In this document: positions 36,847 to 46,138 of the stretch, one piece after another
Layout of the letters: each line of letters begins with the position of its first letter
Position numbering within the stretch: the first letter of the stretch is position 1
Source of the DNA: Aliivibrio sifiae
Lineage (GTDB): Bacteria > Pseudomonadota > Gammaproteobacteria > Enterobacterales > Vibrionaceae
DNA: 64,000 bases
Assembly: GCF_002954715.1 (NCBI RefSeq)
Contig: NZ_MSCP01000002.1
Coordinates: 189,010 to 253,009 of the forward strand
Direction of reading: 5' to 3'
Notes under the pieces: generated by a model
Told to the model about the DNA's origin: nothing
Databases searched by the model: none
What the model saw: only the letters and a program-made list of their open reading frames with translations
Translations under genes and position numbers: made by a program

Positions 36847-38328
36847 ATGAGGAAAAGAAGCGCATTTGTTTATAGCTCAATGATCATTGGATTCCTTATC
36901 TTTTTCCTTTCTGCGTTATATATTTACAATGCTTATCAAAGTGATCGAATTAGAGTGATTGATCGCCTTCATTTTAATGCGAGCTTTGTCGACCTCTGGT
37001 TAACAAAATCTTTTTATGATTCATCCCTTGTCTTAGAAGATATGGTTGATGACCTTTCCTCTAGTGGTTTGCATTCGAAAAATAGTACCGATCAAGACTA
37101 TCAACGTGAGCTAGATTATCTTCGAGAAAAAGAGGATGCGCTCCCTAACGCAACCAGTGCTTTTATTGTTAATAAAGATTGCCTGCTAACTCACAGTAAG
37201 GGCTTTATTAATATTGATTTATCTCAACGAGAATATTGTCGAACGTTTAAGGCTCATCCTGAAAAAACGACAGTAGTAACCTTACCTTTTACCGATTTAG
37301 CTGGGCGAAATGTCGTGGTTCAAGGTCAAAAAATAACAAACGAAGACAATGAATTTTTAGGGATGATTGGTATATCGACCAACTTAACTTTTTTTAATTC
37401 GACTATCAGTCAATTAGACTTACCTTCTCCTACTGGCATTGCAATTCTAAGCTCTAATCTTAAATTATTGTCTTCAGTACCAAAAGGAAATAGCCTCATT
37501 GGTAAAAGAATCAATGTTGCGAAGATTAAACCTGAGGTTTTTGAAGCACTTTATAAACATGGTGAGGTTGTTTTTAATTCTGATATTTATAACGATGGAA
37601 GCATGGATACAATTTATGCTCGTAAAATTAAAGATCTCCCTTTCATTATTGTCGTAACAAGACAGCAAGACTATTTACGAACCATGGTGTCGGTTTCATT
37701 GCTTACTATCGTGGGCTGTTTCTTTGTCATTATTGGTCTTTTATTATTTAATTTACATTATGTGAAGCGAACAAAAGAACAAAAAGAGAAATATTCAGAA
37801 CTGGCGTATAACGATTACCTTACTGGAATTAATAACCGCCGTTCTTTTGATTTAAAGGCGTCGCAAGTGCTTGCTACCTATCGCCGTAAGAGAAAGCCTT
37901 TTTCTATTATTATGTGCGATATTGATAATTTTAAAGAATATAACGATCAATACGGTCATGAAGTGGGGGATATTATGATCACTGCTTTTGCTGAAGCGTG
38001 TTTAAATAATTTGCGAGATTCAGATATCTTAGGTCGTTTTGGTGGTGATGAGTTTGTAATTTTAGTCCCTGAACAAAACTGTACCCAAGCACTTCTTGTG
38101 GCTAAAAAACTTCAAGAAGTTGTGCGTGACATTTCTGTTTTGGTTGAGGATACAGAGCTTACAATGACTTGTAGTATGGGCGTGAGCACAATTTCGGATC
38201 CTAAGATGACGATTCAAGAATTACTCAACATTGCGGATAATCGCTTATATGAAGCGAAAGAATCAGGTCGTAACTGTGTAAGATGCGATTCAAAAATTAA
38301 CTGTAGTGATAATTATTTGCATTCATGA
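36847..38328 (+). CDS. Membrane diguanylate cyclase 3
   Basis: Third paralogue: first helix, PDC-type periplasmic sensor (DLSQREYC, RNVVVQGQKIT), second helix and a GGDEF domain with CDIDNFKEYNDQYGHEVGD and GRFGGDEFVILV near 395-405. Unlike the other two it keeps RDSD, a match to the RxxD product-inhibition site five residues before GGDEF. The frame opens at TTG 36823, but ATG 36847 follows AGGAAAGG and gives 39 residues before RLHF, the same spacing as paralogue 2. It is followed after 56 bases by the FhuF-like reductase on the same strand, with no terminator between. Confidence 0.9.
   Translation: MRKRSAFVYSSMIIGFLIFFLSALYIYNAYQSDRIRVIDRLHFNASFVDLWLTKSFYDSSLVLEDMVDDLSSSGLHSKNSTDQDYQRELDYLREKEDALPNATSAFIVNKDCLLTHSKGFINIDLSQREYCRTFKAHPEKTTVVTLPFTDLAGRNVVVQGQKITNEDNEFLGMIGISTNLTFFNSTISQLDLPSPTGIAILSSNLKLLSSVPKGNSLIGKRINVAKIKPEVFEALYKHGEVVFNSDIYNDGSMDTIYARKIKDLPFIIVVTRQQDYLRTMVSVSLLTIVGCFFVIIGLLLFNLHYVKRTKEQKEKYSELAYNDYLTGINNRRSFDLKASQVLATYRRKRKPFSIIMCDIDNFKEYNDQYGHEVGDIMITAFAEACLNNLRDSDILGRFGGDEFVILVPEQNCTQALLVAKKLQEVVRDISVLVEDTELTMTCSMGVSTISDPKMTIQELLNIADNRLYEAKESGRNCVRCDSKINCSDNYLHS
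38308..38326. promoter_or_regulatory. Weak Fur-box-like site before the FhuF-like gene
   Basis: GATAATTATTTGCATTCAT matches about 11 of 19 positions of the E. coli Fur consensus. It overlaps the last codons of diguanylate cyclase 3, about 60 bases upstream of the reductase start. It is far weaker than the boxes at 40398 and 44312. Confidence 0.3.
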
Positions 38329-38384
38329 GTTTGGTTAGTTACTCTACTTACCCTTTGTGATTGTAGAGATAACGTGCCATTTTT

Positions 38385-39119
38385 ATGCAGAATAATGATG
38401 TTTTTGAGTTGCTTTTTTCATTGTCTAAACAAGTCACTCCTTATTTATCTGGACAACTTTTATCGCAACTAACAACGGATGACGAGCAAGAGAATCTCCA
38501 CATTTCTCGTGATAATAGTCTCTCTATTCAAGCGCTTTACGATCGTTTATCACAAGAGTCAGAAGAAGCAGGCAATGCATATTGGTTAACTCGAACCTGG
38601 GATTTACTTTGTTGGCAGCCAATCTATATTAGTTTCATTTCTGTTTATCAGCTTCACGCTATCCCTGATATTAAAAATATGAGTCAATTGGTTCAATCTA
38701 ACTTTATTGCAGGGTTTACATTTCATCATTCCGAATTGACGTTTGGTTCACCTGAAAAGATTGTTCCCGTTGCTGCTTCACAATTAATGACCTTGTTTGA
38801 TTCGTATCGAGAAGATATCTCTCTTTGGACTCGTATTCGTCCGGGTTTCACTAATCATTTAATAGCCGATGGATTATTAAACTGCGTTATTAAACTACAA
38901 ACATTTCATCCAGAGCTATCAAATGAGTATTTAATCGAACAGGCAGAGTTATGGTTAACCGCTTTTAATTTACCTAATAAGCATTTATCAAGTTTAAAGG
39001 TTGATCTTGTTAGTAACCAGCTGAAACTTGTTCGTACCAGTTGCTGTTTAGTCTATAAATGCAATGGTAGGAATTTGTGTGAGGACTGCCCTCGTCATCC
39101 TGATAACAAAGGCTTATAA
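38385..39119 (+). CDS. FhuF-type ferric siderophore reductase
   Basis: A 244-residue cytoplasmic protein ending in the 2Fe-2S ligand pattern of FhuF: C220 C221, C232 and C235, i.e. CCx10CxxC. FhuF-family enzymes reduce iron in imported hydroxamate siderophores so that it can be released. Upstream it has the helical body typical of the family (ISFISVYQLHAIP, NFIAGFTFHH). Its neighbours, an aerobactin export, uptake and synthesis cluster, support ferric aerobactin as substrate. The ribosome-binding site is weak (GAGATAAC). It ends two bases from the stop of the converging exporter gene. Confidence 0.85.
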   Translation: MQNNDVFELLFSLSKQVTPYLSGQLLSQLTTDDEQENLHISRDNSLSIQALYDRLSQESEEAGNAYWLTRTWDLLCWQPIYISFISVYQLHAIPDIKNMSQLVQSNFIAGFTFHHSELTFGSPEKIVPVAASQLMTLFDSYREDISLWTRIRPGFTNHLIADGLLNCVIKLQTFHPELSNEYLIEQAELWLTAFNLPNKHLSSLKVDLVSNQLKLVRTSCCLVYKCNGRNLCEDCPRHPDNKGL

Positions 39120-39121
39120 CT

Positions 39122-40333
39122 CTATTTTTTCATTTCAACTATCTCTGCTATTTGAGGTTTCATAAAAGCAATTGCCATAATTACACTAGAAAATAGGATA
39201 CAAATATAGATAGGATAAATAGGTGAGAGTGTAGACGTATAGGCCAACAATGAAGCAATGCCATATCCTAATGTGTGCGACATAGAAATATAACCGGCAA
39301 CAATTCCAGGGTTGTAAGGATCCATCGCCGTGGCCTTTGAGGTATAAGCCGGTACAAGTAAAGCAGCTCCACACGCACTGATCGCCATTGCGATAGCTGT
39401 CGCCCAAATATTACCAATTAAAAAACAAAGAAAACCAGCCAGTAATAACAGAGAGCCGAGTTGATACATAACCAATAATTTAAGTTTTTTCTTTTTAACG
39501 ACGGCAATTTGAGTTGTGAGTGTGACCGCTGCGCTGATAGTGAGTAATAACCCTATAGCATCACTTATTTTATTAGTATCCCACTGGGTGATACTTTTAA
39601 TTAATGGTGAGAAACTGTATTGCAATAACGCAATGGTTAAACAAAGAGATAAACCAGTGAGCAAGTAAGGCACTAAATTGAGATTGGGAATAAAAGAATG
39701 CGCAGTGCTGCTTATTGGTTTTTCTATTATTTTAGGATTTGGTAGAAAAGCCGCGATTAATAGAGCCAAGAAAGGAAAAACCACCATCATAGCTAATGGA
39801 GAGAAAGGCCCTAGCTTTAATAAAATAATAGATAATACTGGACCAAGGAGGCGGCCTAAACTAAGTCCAATGCTGACTGAGGTGATAGCTTTTAGTCTGT
39901 TTTTTTCTCCGCAGATAAGAATGGCCCAGTGTTGGCTTGCGGGAACCATGCCTGCAACAGTACAACCATAAATGATCCTTGCTAACACTAAACCAATTAA
40001 CCAATAGTGTGTTTCTGTTGGGTAATGACCACTTAGAAACGCAAAAGAGAGTAAAAGTAAAAAGCTGATACTCATGCCACATAACGCTTGCAGTACGACC
40101 TTTCTCGGTCCTTTTTTATCGCTGTATCTCCCCCAGAATGGCGCAGCAGGTAAGAATAGAAAACTACCGATCGCAATAACAATAGACCATGTTGGAAGAG
40201 AGAAGGCAGAGTGACTTACTAAAAAGGGTAAAGAGACTAATAAACCATTTTGCCCAATTCCCATTAGTGCAGCAATTAACCCTATGATCGTTAATTGAAT
40301 TTTTGAATTGTGTATTCTTGTGATGAAAGGCAT
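39122..40333 (-). CDS. MFS exporter of the aerobactin locus
   Basis: A 12-helix major facilitator of 403 residues with motif A as GRYSDKKGPRKVV and a motif C-like region GLSLGRLLGPVLS. It diverges from the fhuC-like gene across a Fur box. MFS proteins at this position in siderophore loci (for example the ShiF type near aerobactin genes) export the siderophore, so aerobactin secretion is the likely role. This is inference from position. AGGAAG precedes the ATG. Its 3' end nearly touches that of the reductase gene, giving a tight convergent pair. Confidence 0.8.
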   Translation of the reverse strand: MPFITRIHNSKIQLTIIGLIAALMGIGQNGLLVSLPFLVSHSAFSLPTWSIVIAIGSFLFLPAAPFWGRYSDKKGPRKVVLQALCGMSISFLLLLSFAFLSGHYPTETHYWLIGLVLARIIYGCTVAGMVPASQHWAILICGEKNRLKAITSVSIGLSLGRLLGPVLSIILLKLGPFSPLAMMVVFPFLALLIAAFLPNPKIIEKPISSTAHSFIPNLNLVPYLLTGLSLCLTIALLQYSFSPLIKSITQWDTNKISDAIGLLLTISAAVTLTTQIAVVKKKKLKLLVMYQLGSLLLLAGFLCFLIGNIWATAIAMAISACGAALLVPAYTSKATAMDPYNPGIVAGYISMSHTLGYGIASLLAYTSTLSPIYPIYICILFSSVIMAIAFMKPQIAEIVEMKK

Positions 40334-40397
40334 TCGAACTTCCTGTTTGAATTTATAAATCTTACGTATCCTACTTCTATTTTATGAGAATAAAAAC

Positions 40398-40414
40398 AAT
40401 TATCATTATCATTT
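40398..40414. promoter_or_regulatory. Fur box between exporter and importer genes
   Basis: AATTATCATTATCATTT, on the other strand AAATGATAATGATAATT, is nearly identical to the Fur consensus repeat GATAAT-GATAAT. It lies 65 bases before the exporter start and about 55 before the fhuC-like start, so it should repress both divergent transcripts when iron is plentiful. Confidence 0.85.
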
Positions 40415-40467
40415 CTTTGTGTTACAGTTCTGCGCATTACTCACGGACTGGATAATTAGCTTACCTC

Positions 40468-41235
40468 ATGTACCAACTTGTTGATGCGTCGTTTGAAATT
40501 GACGGAAAACAGATCCTTCATCCTACTAATTTACTTTTTCCAAAAGGCAAAGTGACCACGTTACTTGGGCATAATGGCTGTGGAAAATCTACGTTAGTTA
40601 AATTACTTAGCCGTCAAAATATACCAACGGCAGGGACGGTTCTGTTTAATGAGAAAGCCGTTAATCTTTTATCCCACCAAGAGTTTGCTCTTAATGTTGC
40701 CTATCTTCCTCAGCACCCACCAATCACTGATGGCGTAACGGTTCGTGAACTTGTGTGTTTTGGTCGTTTTCCATGGAAAGGGGCTTTCGGGCGATACAGT
40801 AAACAAGATTACCAACGGGTTGATGACGCAATAGAAAAGGTAGGTTTAACGTTATTTAGTGATCGCTTTGTTGCTACCTTATCAGGAGGAGAGCGGCAAA
40901 GGGCTTGGGTTGCCATGTTATTAGCTCAACAAAGTCAGTGTATTTTACTTGATGAGCCGACTTCTGCACTGGATGTTGCTCATCAATATGAATTATTAAC
41001 GTTAATCCGAGAATTAAATCAAACCTTAGGGCTGACGGTCATTATGGTATTGCATGATGTCAACATGGCGGCCAAGTTCAGTGACCATCTCATCGCATTG
41101 CATTCCGGTGAAGTTATTGCTCAAGGTGCGCCTGAGAGCTTAATGAATCAAGACACATTACAACAGATCTATGGAATGGAATTAGCGTTATTTCCTCATC
41201 CTGAAACCGGTCAACCCATCAGTTATATACCGTAA
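40468..41235 (+). CDS. FhuC-like hydroxamate siderophore ABC ATPase
   Basis: ATP-binding subunit of an iron-siderophore ABC importer, 255 residues. Walker A is GHNGCGKST (about 34-42), the signature is LSGGERQRAW, Walker B is CILLDEPTSALD, and the switch histidine is in VLHDVNMA. The sequence resembles FhuC in layout (LLSRQNIPTAGTV, LPQHPPITDGVTVRELV). It is the first gene of fhuC-D-B order and directly downstream of a Fur box. No good ribosome-binding site is seen before the ATG. It powers uptake of ferric aerobactin from the periplasm, by context. Confidence 0.9.
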   Translation: MYQLVDASFEIDGKQILHPTNLLFPKGKVTTLLGHNGCGKSTLVKLLSRQNIPTAGTVLFNEKAVNLLSHQEFALNVAYLPQHPPITDGVTVRELVCFGRFPWKGAFGRYSKQDYQRVDDAIEKVGLTLFSDRFVATLSGGERQRAWVAMLLAQQSQCILLDEPTSALDVAHQYELLTLIRELNQTLGLTVIMVLHDVNMAAKFSDHLIALHSGEVIAQGAPESLMNQDTLQQIYGMELALFPHPETGQPISYIP

Positions 41236-41276
41236 ATATCACTGTTCGATTAATTAAAGAATAACAAGGAAGAAAG

Positions 41277-42167
41277 ATGAATAAGATGTTTGGTTTGATA
41301 ATGATGGTTTGTATCTCATCAGTGCAAGCAATGGAGATTAAGCATGAGCTAGGTAATGCTCACTTAGATAACCCCCCAAAGAAGGTAATAGCACTTGATT
41401 GGGCATTAACAGAAACGGTATTGAGTTTAGGTGTTAATCCAATCGGTATCGCAGATGTTAAAGGCTATCAAGAGTGGGTTAAAAACCCTGAATTGAATGG
41501 CTCTATAATGGATGTTGGTTCAAGAAGAGAACCTAATTTAGAGTTAATTACAGAGTTGAAGCCGGATGTTATTTTGATCAGTCAATATATGTCACCAATG
41601 TATGAAAAATTGAATGCGATAGCACCGACGTTAGTTTATACCACTTATAACAATAAAAAAACGCCCTTGGTTTCTGCAAAAGAGATCACGATTCAGGTTG
41701 GTAAGCTATTGAATAAAGAGCAACAAGCTCAAGATGTGATAGCAAAGACAGATCAAAGATTAAAAAAGAATGGTGATAAAATCCGCCGTCTTCAACCAAA
41801 TAATAAACCTCTTCTTTTTATCCGCTTTGTTAATGATAAAACCGTACGAGTTCATAGTGATGGTTCATTAGCACAAGCGACAATTCATGAAATGGGGTTA
41901 GCAAACGCATGGTATGAAGCTACGAATATGTGGGGGTTTACAACCGTAGGATTTGAAGCGTTAGCGCAGCATCAGCAATCGAATGTATTGATCTTTGGTC
42001 CATTAAAAGAGACAGAAAAGAAGCAATTAACTCAATCGGCGTTATGGCAAGCAATGGCTTTCTCCCGAACCAATTCGGTATATGAACTTCCTGCTATTTG
42101 GACATTTGGTGGATTAATCTCAGCGCAGCGCTTTAGTGACAATATTACTCAACAACTTACTCAATAA
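41277..42167 (+). CDS. FhuD-like siderophore-binding protein
   Basis: Periplasmic substrate-binding protein of 296 residues. A signal peptide covers about the first 18 residues (MFGLIMMVCISSVQA). The PBP fold of the FhuD/FepB class is evident: VIALDWALTETVLSLGVNPIGIAD, RREPNLELITELKPDVILISQY and the long linking helix. It lacks a lipobox cysteine, consistent with a soluble periplasmic protein. A strong AAGGAAG precedes the ATG. It follows the ATPase by 41 bases and precedes the permease by two bases, so it is one operon. Ferric aerobactin is the expected ligand from context. Confidence 0.88.
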   Translation: MNKMFGLIMMVCISSVQAMEIKHELGNAHLDNPPKKVIALDWALTETVLSLGVNPIGIADVKGYQEWVKNPELNGSIMDVGSRREPNLELITELKPDVILISQYMSPMYEKLNAIAPTLVYTTYNNKKTPLVSAKEITIQVGKLLNKEQQAQDVIAKTDQRLKKNGDKIRRLQPNNKPLLFIRFVNDKTVRVHSDGSLAQATIHEMGLANAWYEATNMWGFTTVGFEALAQHQQSNVLIFGPLKETEKKQLTQSALWQAMAFSRTNSVYELPAIWTFGGLISAQRFSDNITQQLTQ

Positions 42168-42169
42168 TT

Positions 42170-44182
42170 GTGAAAATAGCCGTTATGTTGACATTAAATC
42201 ATCACTCTACTTTACCGCTTCAAACCATCAAAACATGTATTGGTCTTGTGACATTATTATTAATGATTATTTTAGGACTATTACAATGGACTGCGCCTTA
42301 TTCCCAAGGTGTCGGTTTATTGTGGCAAACCATGTTTCATTATGACTCAGCTAATTATCAACATTTAATCACTCACCTTACTTATCTTCCACGTTTGGTT
42401 ATTGCTTTATTGTGTGGTTTTGCGCTTGCTGTTGCTGGTTGTGTGATGCAATTTGTATTACGTAATCCGATTGCATCACCGACGACTCTTGGTGTGGCTG
42501 CGGGAGCTGAATTAGGCATGGTTCTTGGGATATTATTCTTGCCTGTAAACAGCATGATTAATGGATTTATTCCTGCATTTTTGGGAGGAGGGTTTGCCAC
42601 AGGGTTGGTTTTTTTATTGTCTGCTAAACGTGGTTTTTCACCCGTTCACATGGTGCTGTCTGGCATGGTTATTAGTTTGTTTTTTGGCTCACTAAATACC
42701 ATGTTATTGTTATTAAATGAGCAGCACTTAGCGAGTGTTTTTGTCTGGGGTGCAGGGACATTGAATCAAAATGACTGGTCGAGTGTAATCACACTGCTTC
42801 CATTAATTGTATTGTCCATTTTTATTCTTTTACTACTTTCAAGGCCTTTATCTGCACTTCAATTAGGAGATCAAGTTTCAACGTCTATTGGCATTAATAT
42901 TAAGCAAATTAAAGTAATTTCATTGACGTTAGCGATATTTATTACTGCTGCGGTTGTAAGTGAAGTTGGCTTAATTGGTTTTGTTGGAATTGTTGCTCCT
43001 GCTATTGCTCGTATGTGCGGAGCGAGGAAACTAGTACCGCAGATCTTAGTTAGTGGGGTAGTTGGCAGTATGATGTTATTACTTGCCGATTTGGTTATTC
43101 AGCCATTCTCCGGTGTTGGGGGCGAGTTATTACCAACGGGCGCAATGACAGCATTATTGGGAGCTCCATTTCTTCTTTGGTTACTAAATCGAAAAGTATT
43201 TCAATCGGACATGAAAGCCAGAGAAACCACTCAACTTAATTATAAATATACACCTTTACAGAGAGTGGTTTTGCCTCTGTCAGCTCTGATTGTTGTCTTG
43301 TTTATTATCGCTGTGTTTGTAGGTAAAGGGCAAGCTGGATGGGTGATTTCGCTAAACCCATCGATAGTGGAATTGCGCGTTCCTCGGGTGTTTATTTCGT
43401 TTCTGGCTGGAGTTGGACTCGCTATTGCAGGTACTGTTATTCAGCGAGTCTCAACCAATCCAATGGCAAGCCCTGAAATTTTAGGCATTAGCTCAGGAGC
43501 GGCATTGGCTCTGGTACTTGGCGCTATGTTTGATATTGCAACGGAAAGACATGAGCAGATGTTGCTGGGTACGGCTGGCGCATTATTTGTCACAGGTATT
43601 ATTTGGTTTATGGGACGTAAACAGAACTTTGCCCCTGCTCAAATGTTATTAACCGGAATTGCCTTGAGTGCAGGTTTGGACGCTTTTTTACGTATTGCTA
43701 TGTCGTCAGGCCAAGATAATGTCATGGCCTTATTAACATGGCTTTCAGGTTCCACCTACTTAGTTAACATGAGTGATGTCTATCTGCTAGGTATAGGCGT
43801 TACGTTATTTTTTATTCTCGCAATGAGCAGGCATCGATGGTTGGATATTATTGGTTTAGGTGAAATAACGTCGGCCAGTGTTGGGTTGCATTGTCGTAAA
43901 GTTAGAGTGCTTTTACTGCTCCTTGTTGCAGCATTAACAACCCTTTGCACTATTATTATAGGTCCACTCAGTTTTATTGGTTTGTTAGCACCACATATGG
44001 CTAGCTCGCTTCATCAATATCGAGCGTCTCACCAATTATTAACTGCCTGTTTATTAGGAGGATGTTTGATGATTGTTGCCGATTGGGTTGGCAGAACGGT
44101 GTGGTTTCCATGGCAATTTCCGGCAGGTTTATTAGCTTCATTACTTGGTGGAATGTATTTCTTATATTTAATGAGAAAATAA
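42170..44182 (+). CDS. FhuB-like double-length siderophore permease
   Basis: Inner-membrane permease of 670 residues made of two fused FecCD-type halves, as in FhuB, with about 20 helices. Paired family motifs appear in both halves: LPRLVIALLCGFALAVAG with PIASPTTLGVAAGAELG in the first, and VPRVFISFLAGVGLAIAG with PMASPEILGISSGAALA in the second. Each half also has a GLIGFVG/GPLSFIGLLAPH segment. The frame starts with GTG at 42170; an ATG at 42185 is an alternative and neither has a clear ribosome-binding site, consistent with coupling to the preceding gene. It completes the importer. Confidence 0.9.
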   Translation: MKIAVMLTLNHHSTLPLQTIKTCIGLVTLLLMIILGLLQWTAPYSQGVGLLWQTMFHYDSANYQHLITHLTYLPRLVIALLCGFALAVAGCVMQFVLRNPIASPTTLGVAAGAELGMVLGILFLPVNSMINGFIPAFLGGGFATGLVFLLSAKRGFSPVHMVLSGMVISLFFGSLNTMLLLLNEQHLASVFVWGAGTLNQNDWSSVITLLPLIVLSIFILLLLSRPLSALQLGDQVSTSIGINIKQIKVISLTLAIFITAAVVSEVGLIGFVGIVAPAIARMCGARKLVPQILVSGVVGSMMLLLADLVIQPFSGVGGELLPTGAMTALLGAPFLLWLLNRKVFQSDMKARETTQLNYKYTPLQRVVLPLSALIVVLFIIAVFVGKGQAGWVISLNPSIVELRVPRVFISFLAGVGLAIAGTVIQRVSTNPMASPEILGISSGAALALVLGAMFDIATERHEQMLLGTAGALFVTGIIWFMGRKQNFAPAQMLLTGIALSAGLDAFLRIAMSSGQDNVMALLTWLSGSTYLVNMSDVYLLGIGVTLFFILAMSRHRWLDIIGLGEITSASVGLHCRKVRVLLLLLVAALTTLCTIIIGPLSFIGLLAPHMASSLHQYRASHQLLTACLLGGCLMIVADWVGRTVWFPWQFPAGLLASLLGGMYFLYLMRK

Positions 44183-44311
44183 TACCCTCACCTTAATTGT
44201 TGATAAATAAGTATTTATTATCTTGTTACTTATAAAATTACATAAATATAAAGCATGGGTTCAAGAAAATTGTTTATTTTATAAATTTCATAAAAAGTAG
44301 TTGATCAATTT

Positions 44312-44330
44312 AATGAGAATCATTAGCATT
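44312..44330. promoter_or_regulatory. Fur box before iucA
   Basis: AATGAGAATCATTAGCATT, part of a longer dyad continuing CTCAT, closely matches Fur sites (GAGAAT/ATTCTC halves). It ends 33 bases before the iucA start, so it should repress iucABCD, and possibly iutA by read-through, under iron-replete conditions. Confidence 0.85.
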
Positions 44331-44362
44331 CTCATCTATCGATCAAAAACAACGGAAGTGTT

Positions 44363-46138
44363 ATGAAAACGAATGATCAATTGGACTACATAATAAACGG
44401 CGGTAATGACGTTCCTGCGGCATGTTTTCTTAATTCTTTAGCAAGAGAATGTTCTGCAATTCAAATTATTGAAAATCAATATGATGCTTATTATTTAATC
44501 CCATTAGGTAATAAGCATGAGATACATATTCCACTGAGCTATGTCTCTTCAGTTGGTTTACATGAATACAGTTTTCCAGCGGTGTTATATGCAGAAGAAG
44601 CGATTGCTATCGGCTTTGAACAAATATTATGTCGAGTTTTAGAGCAACCAGCATTAGTGGGTGTTATCTCCAAAGAGCAAAGAGACATCTTCCTTCAGCG
44701 AGTAACTGAGAGTTACACAAATACTTATACCGGTGTCAGTAGAAGTCCTTATGCTGAGAGATTATTTTCAGAAGCGCTGAATTTTCAGCAAGCAGAGCAA
44801 GGGTTACTGATTGGTCACTCTTTCCATCCTGCTCCGAAAAGTAGAGAGCAATTCAGTGCTGAAGATGCCAAAACGTATTCCCCAGAGCTAGGAGGTGAGT
44901 TTCCTCTGCTTTGGTTAGCCGTTAATCATTCTATTCTTATTTCTGGTTCTTCAGGAGAGAAAACGGCAGCAGAGAGATTGGATGAATTAGTCTTTGAAGA
45001 TCAGTTACTGGCTTTAGCGATAAGTGGGATTGTTAATGAAAATGAAAGCGTATTCCCAGTACATCCATGGCAATGGAAAGTATTACAAGATCAAGAAGAT
45101 ATACAAGCTTATTTAGAATCAGGATTCATCAGAAAATTAGGGTCATTAGGCGCGACGTGGTACCCAACATCATCAACTCGTTCGCTTTATTCGCCTAAAC
45201 TTCCTTATATGTTGAAGTTTTCACTTAGCGTTAAATTAACCAATTCTATTCGTAATTTATCACTTAAAGAGGTGGTCCGTGGCACTCGGTTAAACCAATT
45301 ATTCACCGATACAGAAATCAGTGATGAACTAGGCTATCAACAAGGTTTTCAAGTGATGCAAGAGCCGAGTTATTTGGGGTTAATGGATAGAAATGGCGGT
45401 GTGATAGATGAGAGCCTTGTGGCGTTTCGTGATAATCCATTAAGCTCAAAACCGGAAGAAGAAGCCGTAGTGTTAGCGACATTAACTCAGCAAAACCCTT
45501 ATGGTGGAGAGAGTTTGTTAGCTAAAAGAATCAAAGATTACGCTGATTCAAGTCCGTTGTCGTTATCTCAAATTGCTCAACAATGGTTTAGCGCGTATTG
45601 CCAATATGCTGTTGTTCCACTATTTAATCTCCAAGCGAATTATGGTGTTGTCTTTTTAGCTCATCAGCAGAATATTGTTATGCAGTTAAAAAGAGGGTTT
45701 CCAATTGGTATGTACTACCGTGATTGCCAAGGAACTGGCTACACAGACTTGGCTTTTGAACGTTTTCCTGAAGCATTAAATCAAACTAAGCAAGATATTG
45801 AAAATTATTGGAATAATGACAAAGTTCGTCGTTATTTTGCCTATTACCTCATTATCAATTCTACGTTTAATGTTATTGCCTCTATCGCTGCTTATTGTGA
45901 CGTCAGTGAAAAGACATTAGTGAAAGAACTGCGTAAACAATTAGAAGTCTTAAGAGATAAAGGCGTTAGAGATCAACAATGTTTAAACTATGTATTAGAC
46001 AGCGACGCTCTGTGTTGTAAAGGCAATTTCTATTGTTATTTACAGAACATGAATGAGAATTCAATTCTTGATCCTGCCGTTATTTATTTTGACTTGCCTA
46101 ACCCATTACTTCATATAAAGGATGCTATGAATGTTTAA
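44363..46138 (+). CDS. iucA: IucA, aerobactin synthetase subunit
   Basis: NRPS-independent siderophore synthetase that joins one N6-acetyl-N6-hydroxylysine to citrate. It is 591 residues, the family norm. Visible IucA/IucC signatures are the GHSFHPAPKSR nucleotide-binding loop, VHPWQWKVL, TSSTRSLY and KFSLSVKLTNSIRNL. The closing FhuF-like domain includes the 440-560 region. GGAAG precedes the ATG. It is the first gene after a Fur box and overlaps iucB by eight bases, so it starts the iucABCD operon. The order A-B-C-D-iutA is the classic aerobactin arrangement. Confidence 0.95.
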   Translation: MKTNDQLDYIINGGNDVPAACFLNSLARECSAIQIIENQYDAYYLIPLGNKHEIHIPLSYVSSVGLHEYSFPAVLYAEEAIAIGFEQILCRVLEQPALVGVISKEQRDIFLQRVTESYTNTYTGVSRSPYAERLFSEALNFQQAEQGLLIGHSFHPAPKSREQFSAEDAKTYSPELGGEFPLLWLAVNHSILISGSSGEKTAAERLDELVFEDQLLALAISGIVNENESVFPVHPWQWKVLQDQEDIQAYLESGFIRKLGSLGATWYPTSSTRSLYSPKLPYMLKFSLSVKLTNSIRNLSLKEVVRGTRLNQLFTDTEISDELGYQQGFQVMQEPSYLGLMDRNGGVIDESLVAFRDNPLSSKPEEEAVVLATLTQQNPYGGESLLAKRIKDYADSSPLSLSQIAQQWFSAYCQYAVVPLFNLQANYGVVFLAHQQNIVMQLKRGFPIGMYYRDCQGTGYTDLAFERFPEALNQTKQDIENYWNNDKVRRYFAYYLIINSTFNVIASIAAYCDVSEKTLVKELRKQLEVLRDKGVRDQQCLNYVLDSDALCCKGNFYCYLQNMNENSILDPAVIYFDLPNPLLHIKDAMNV

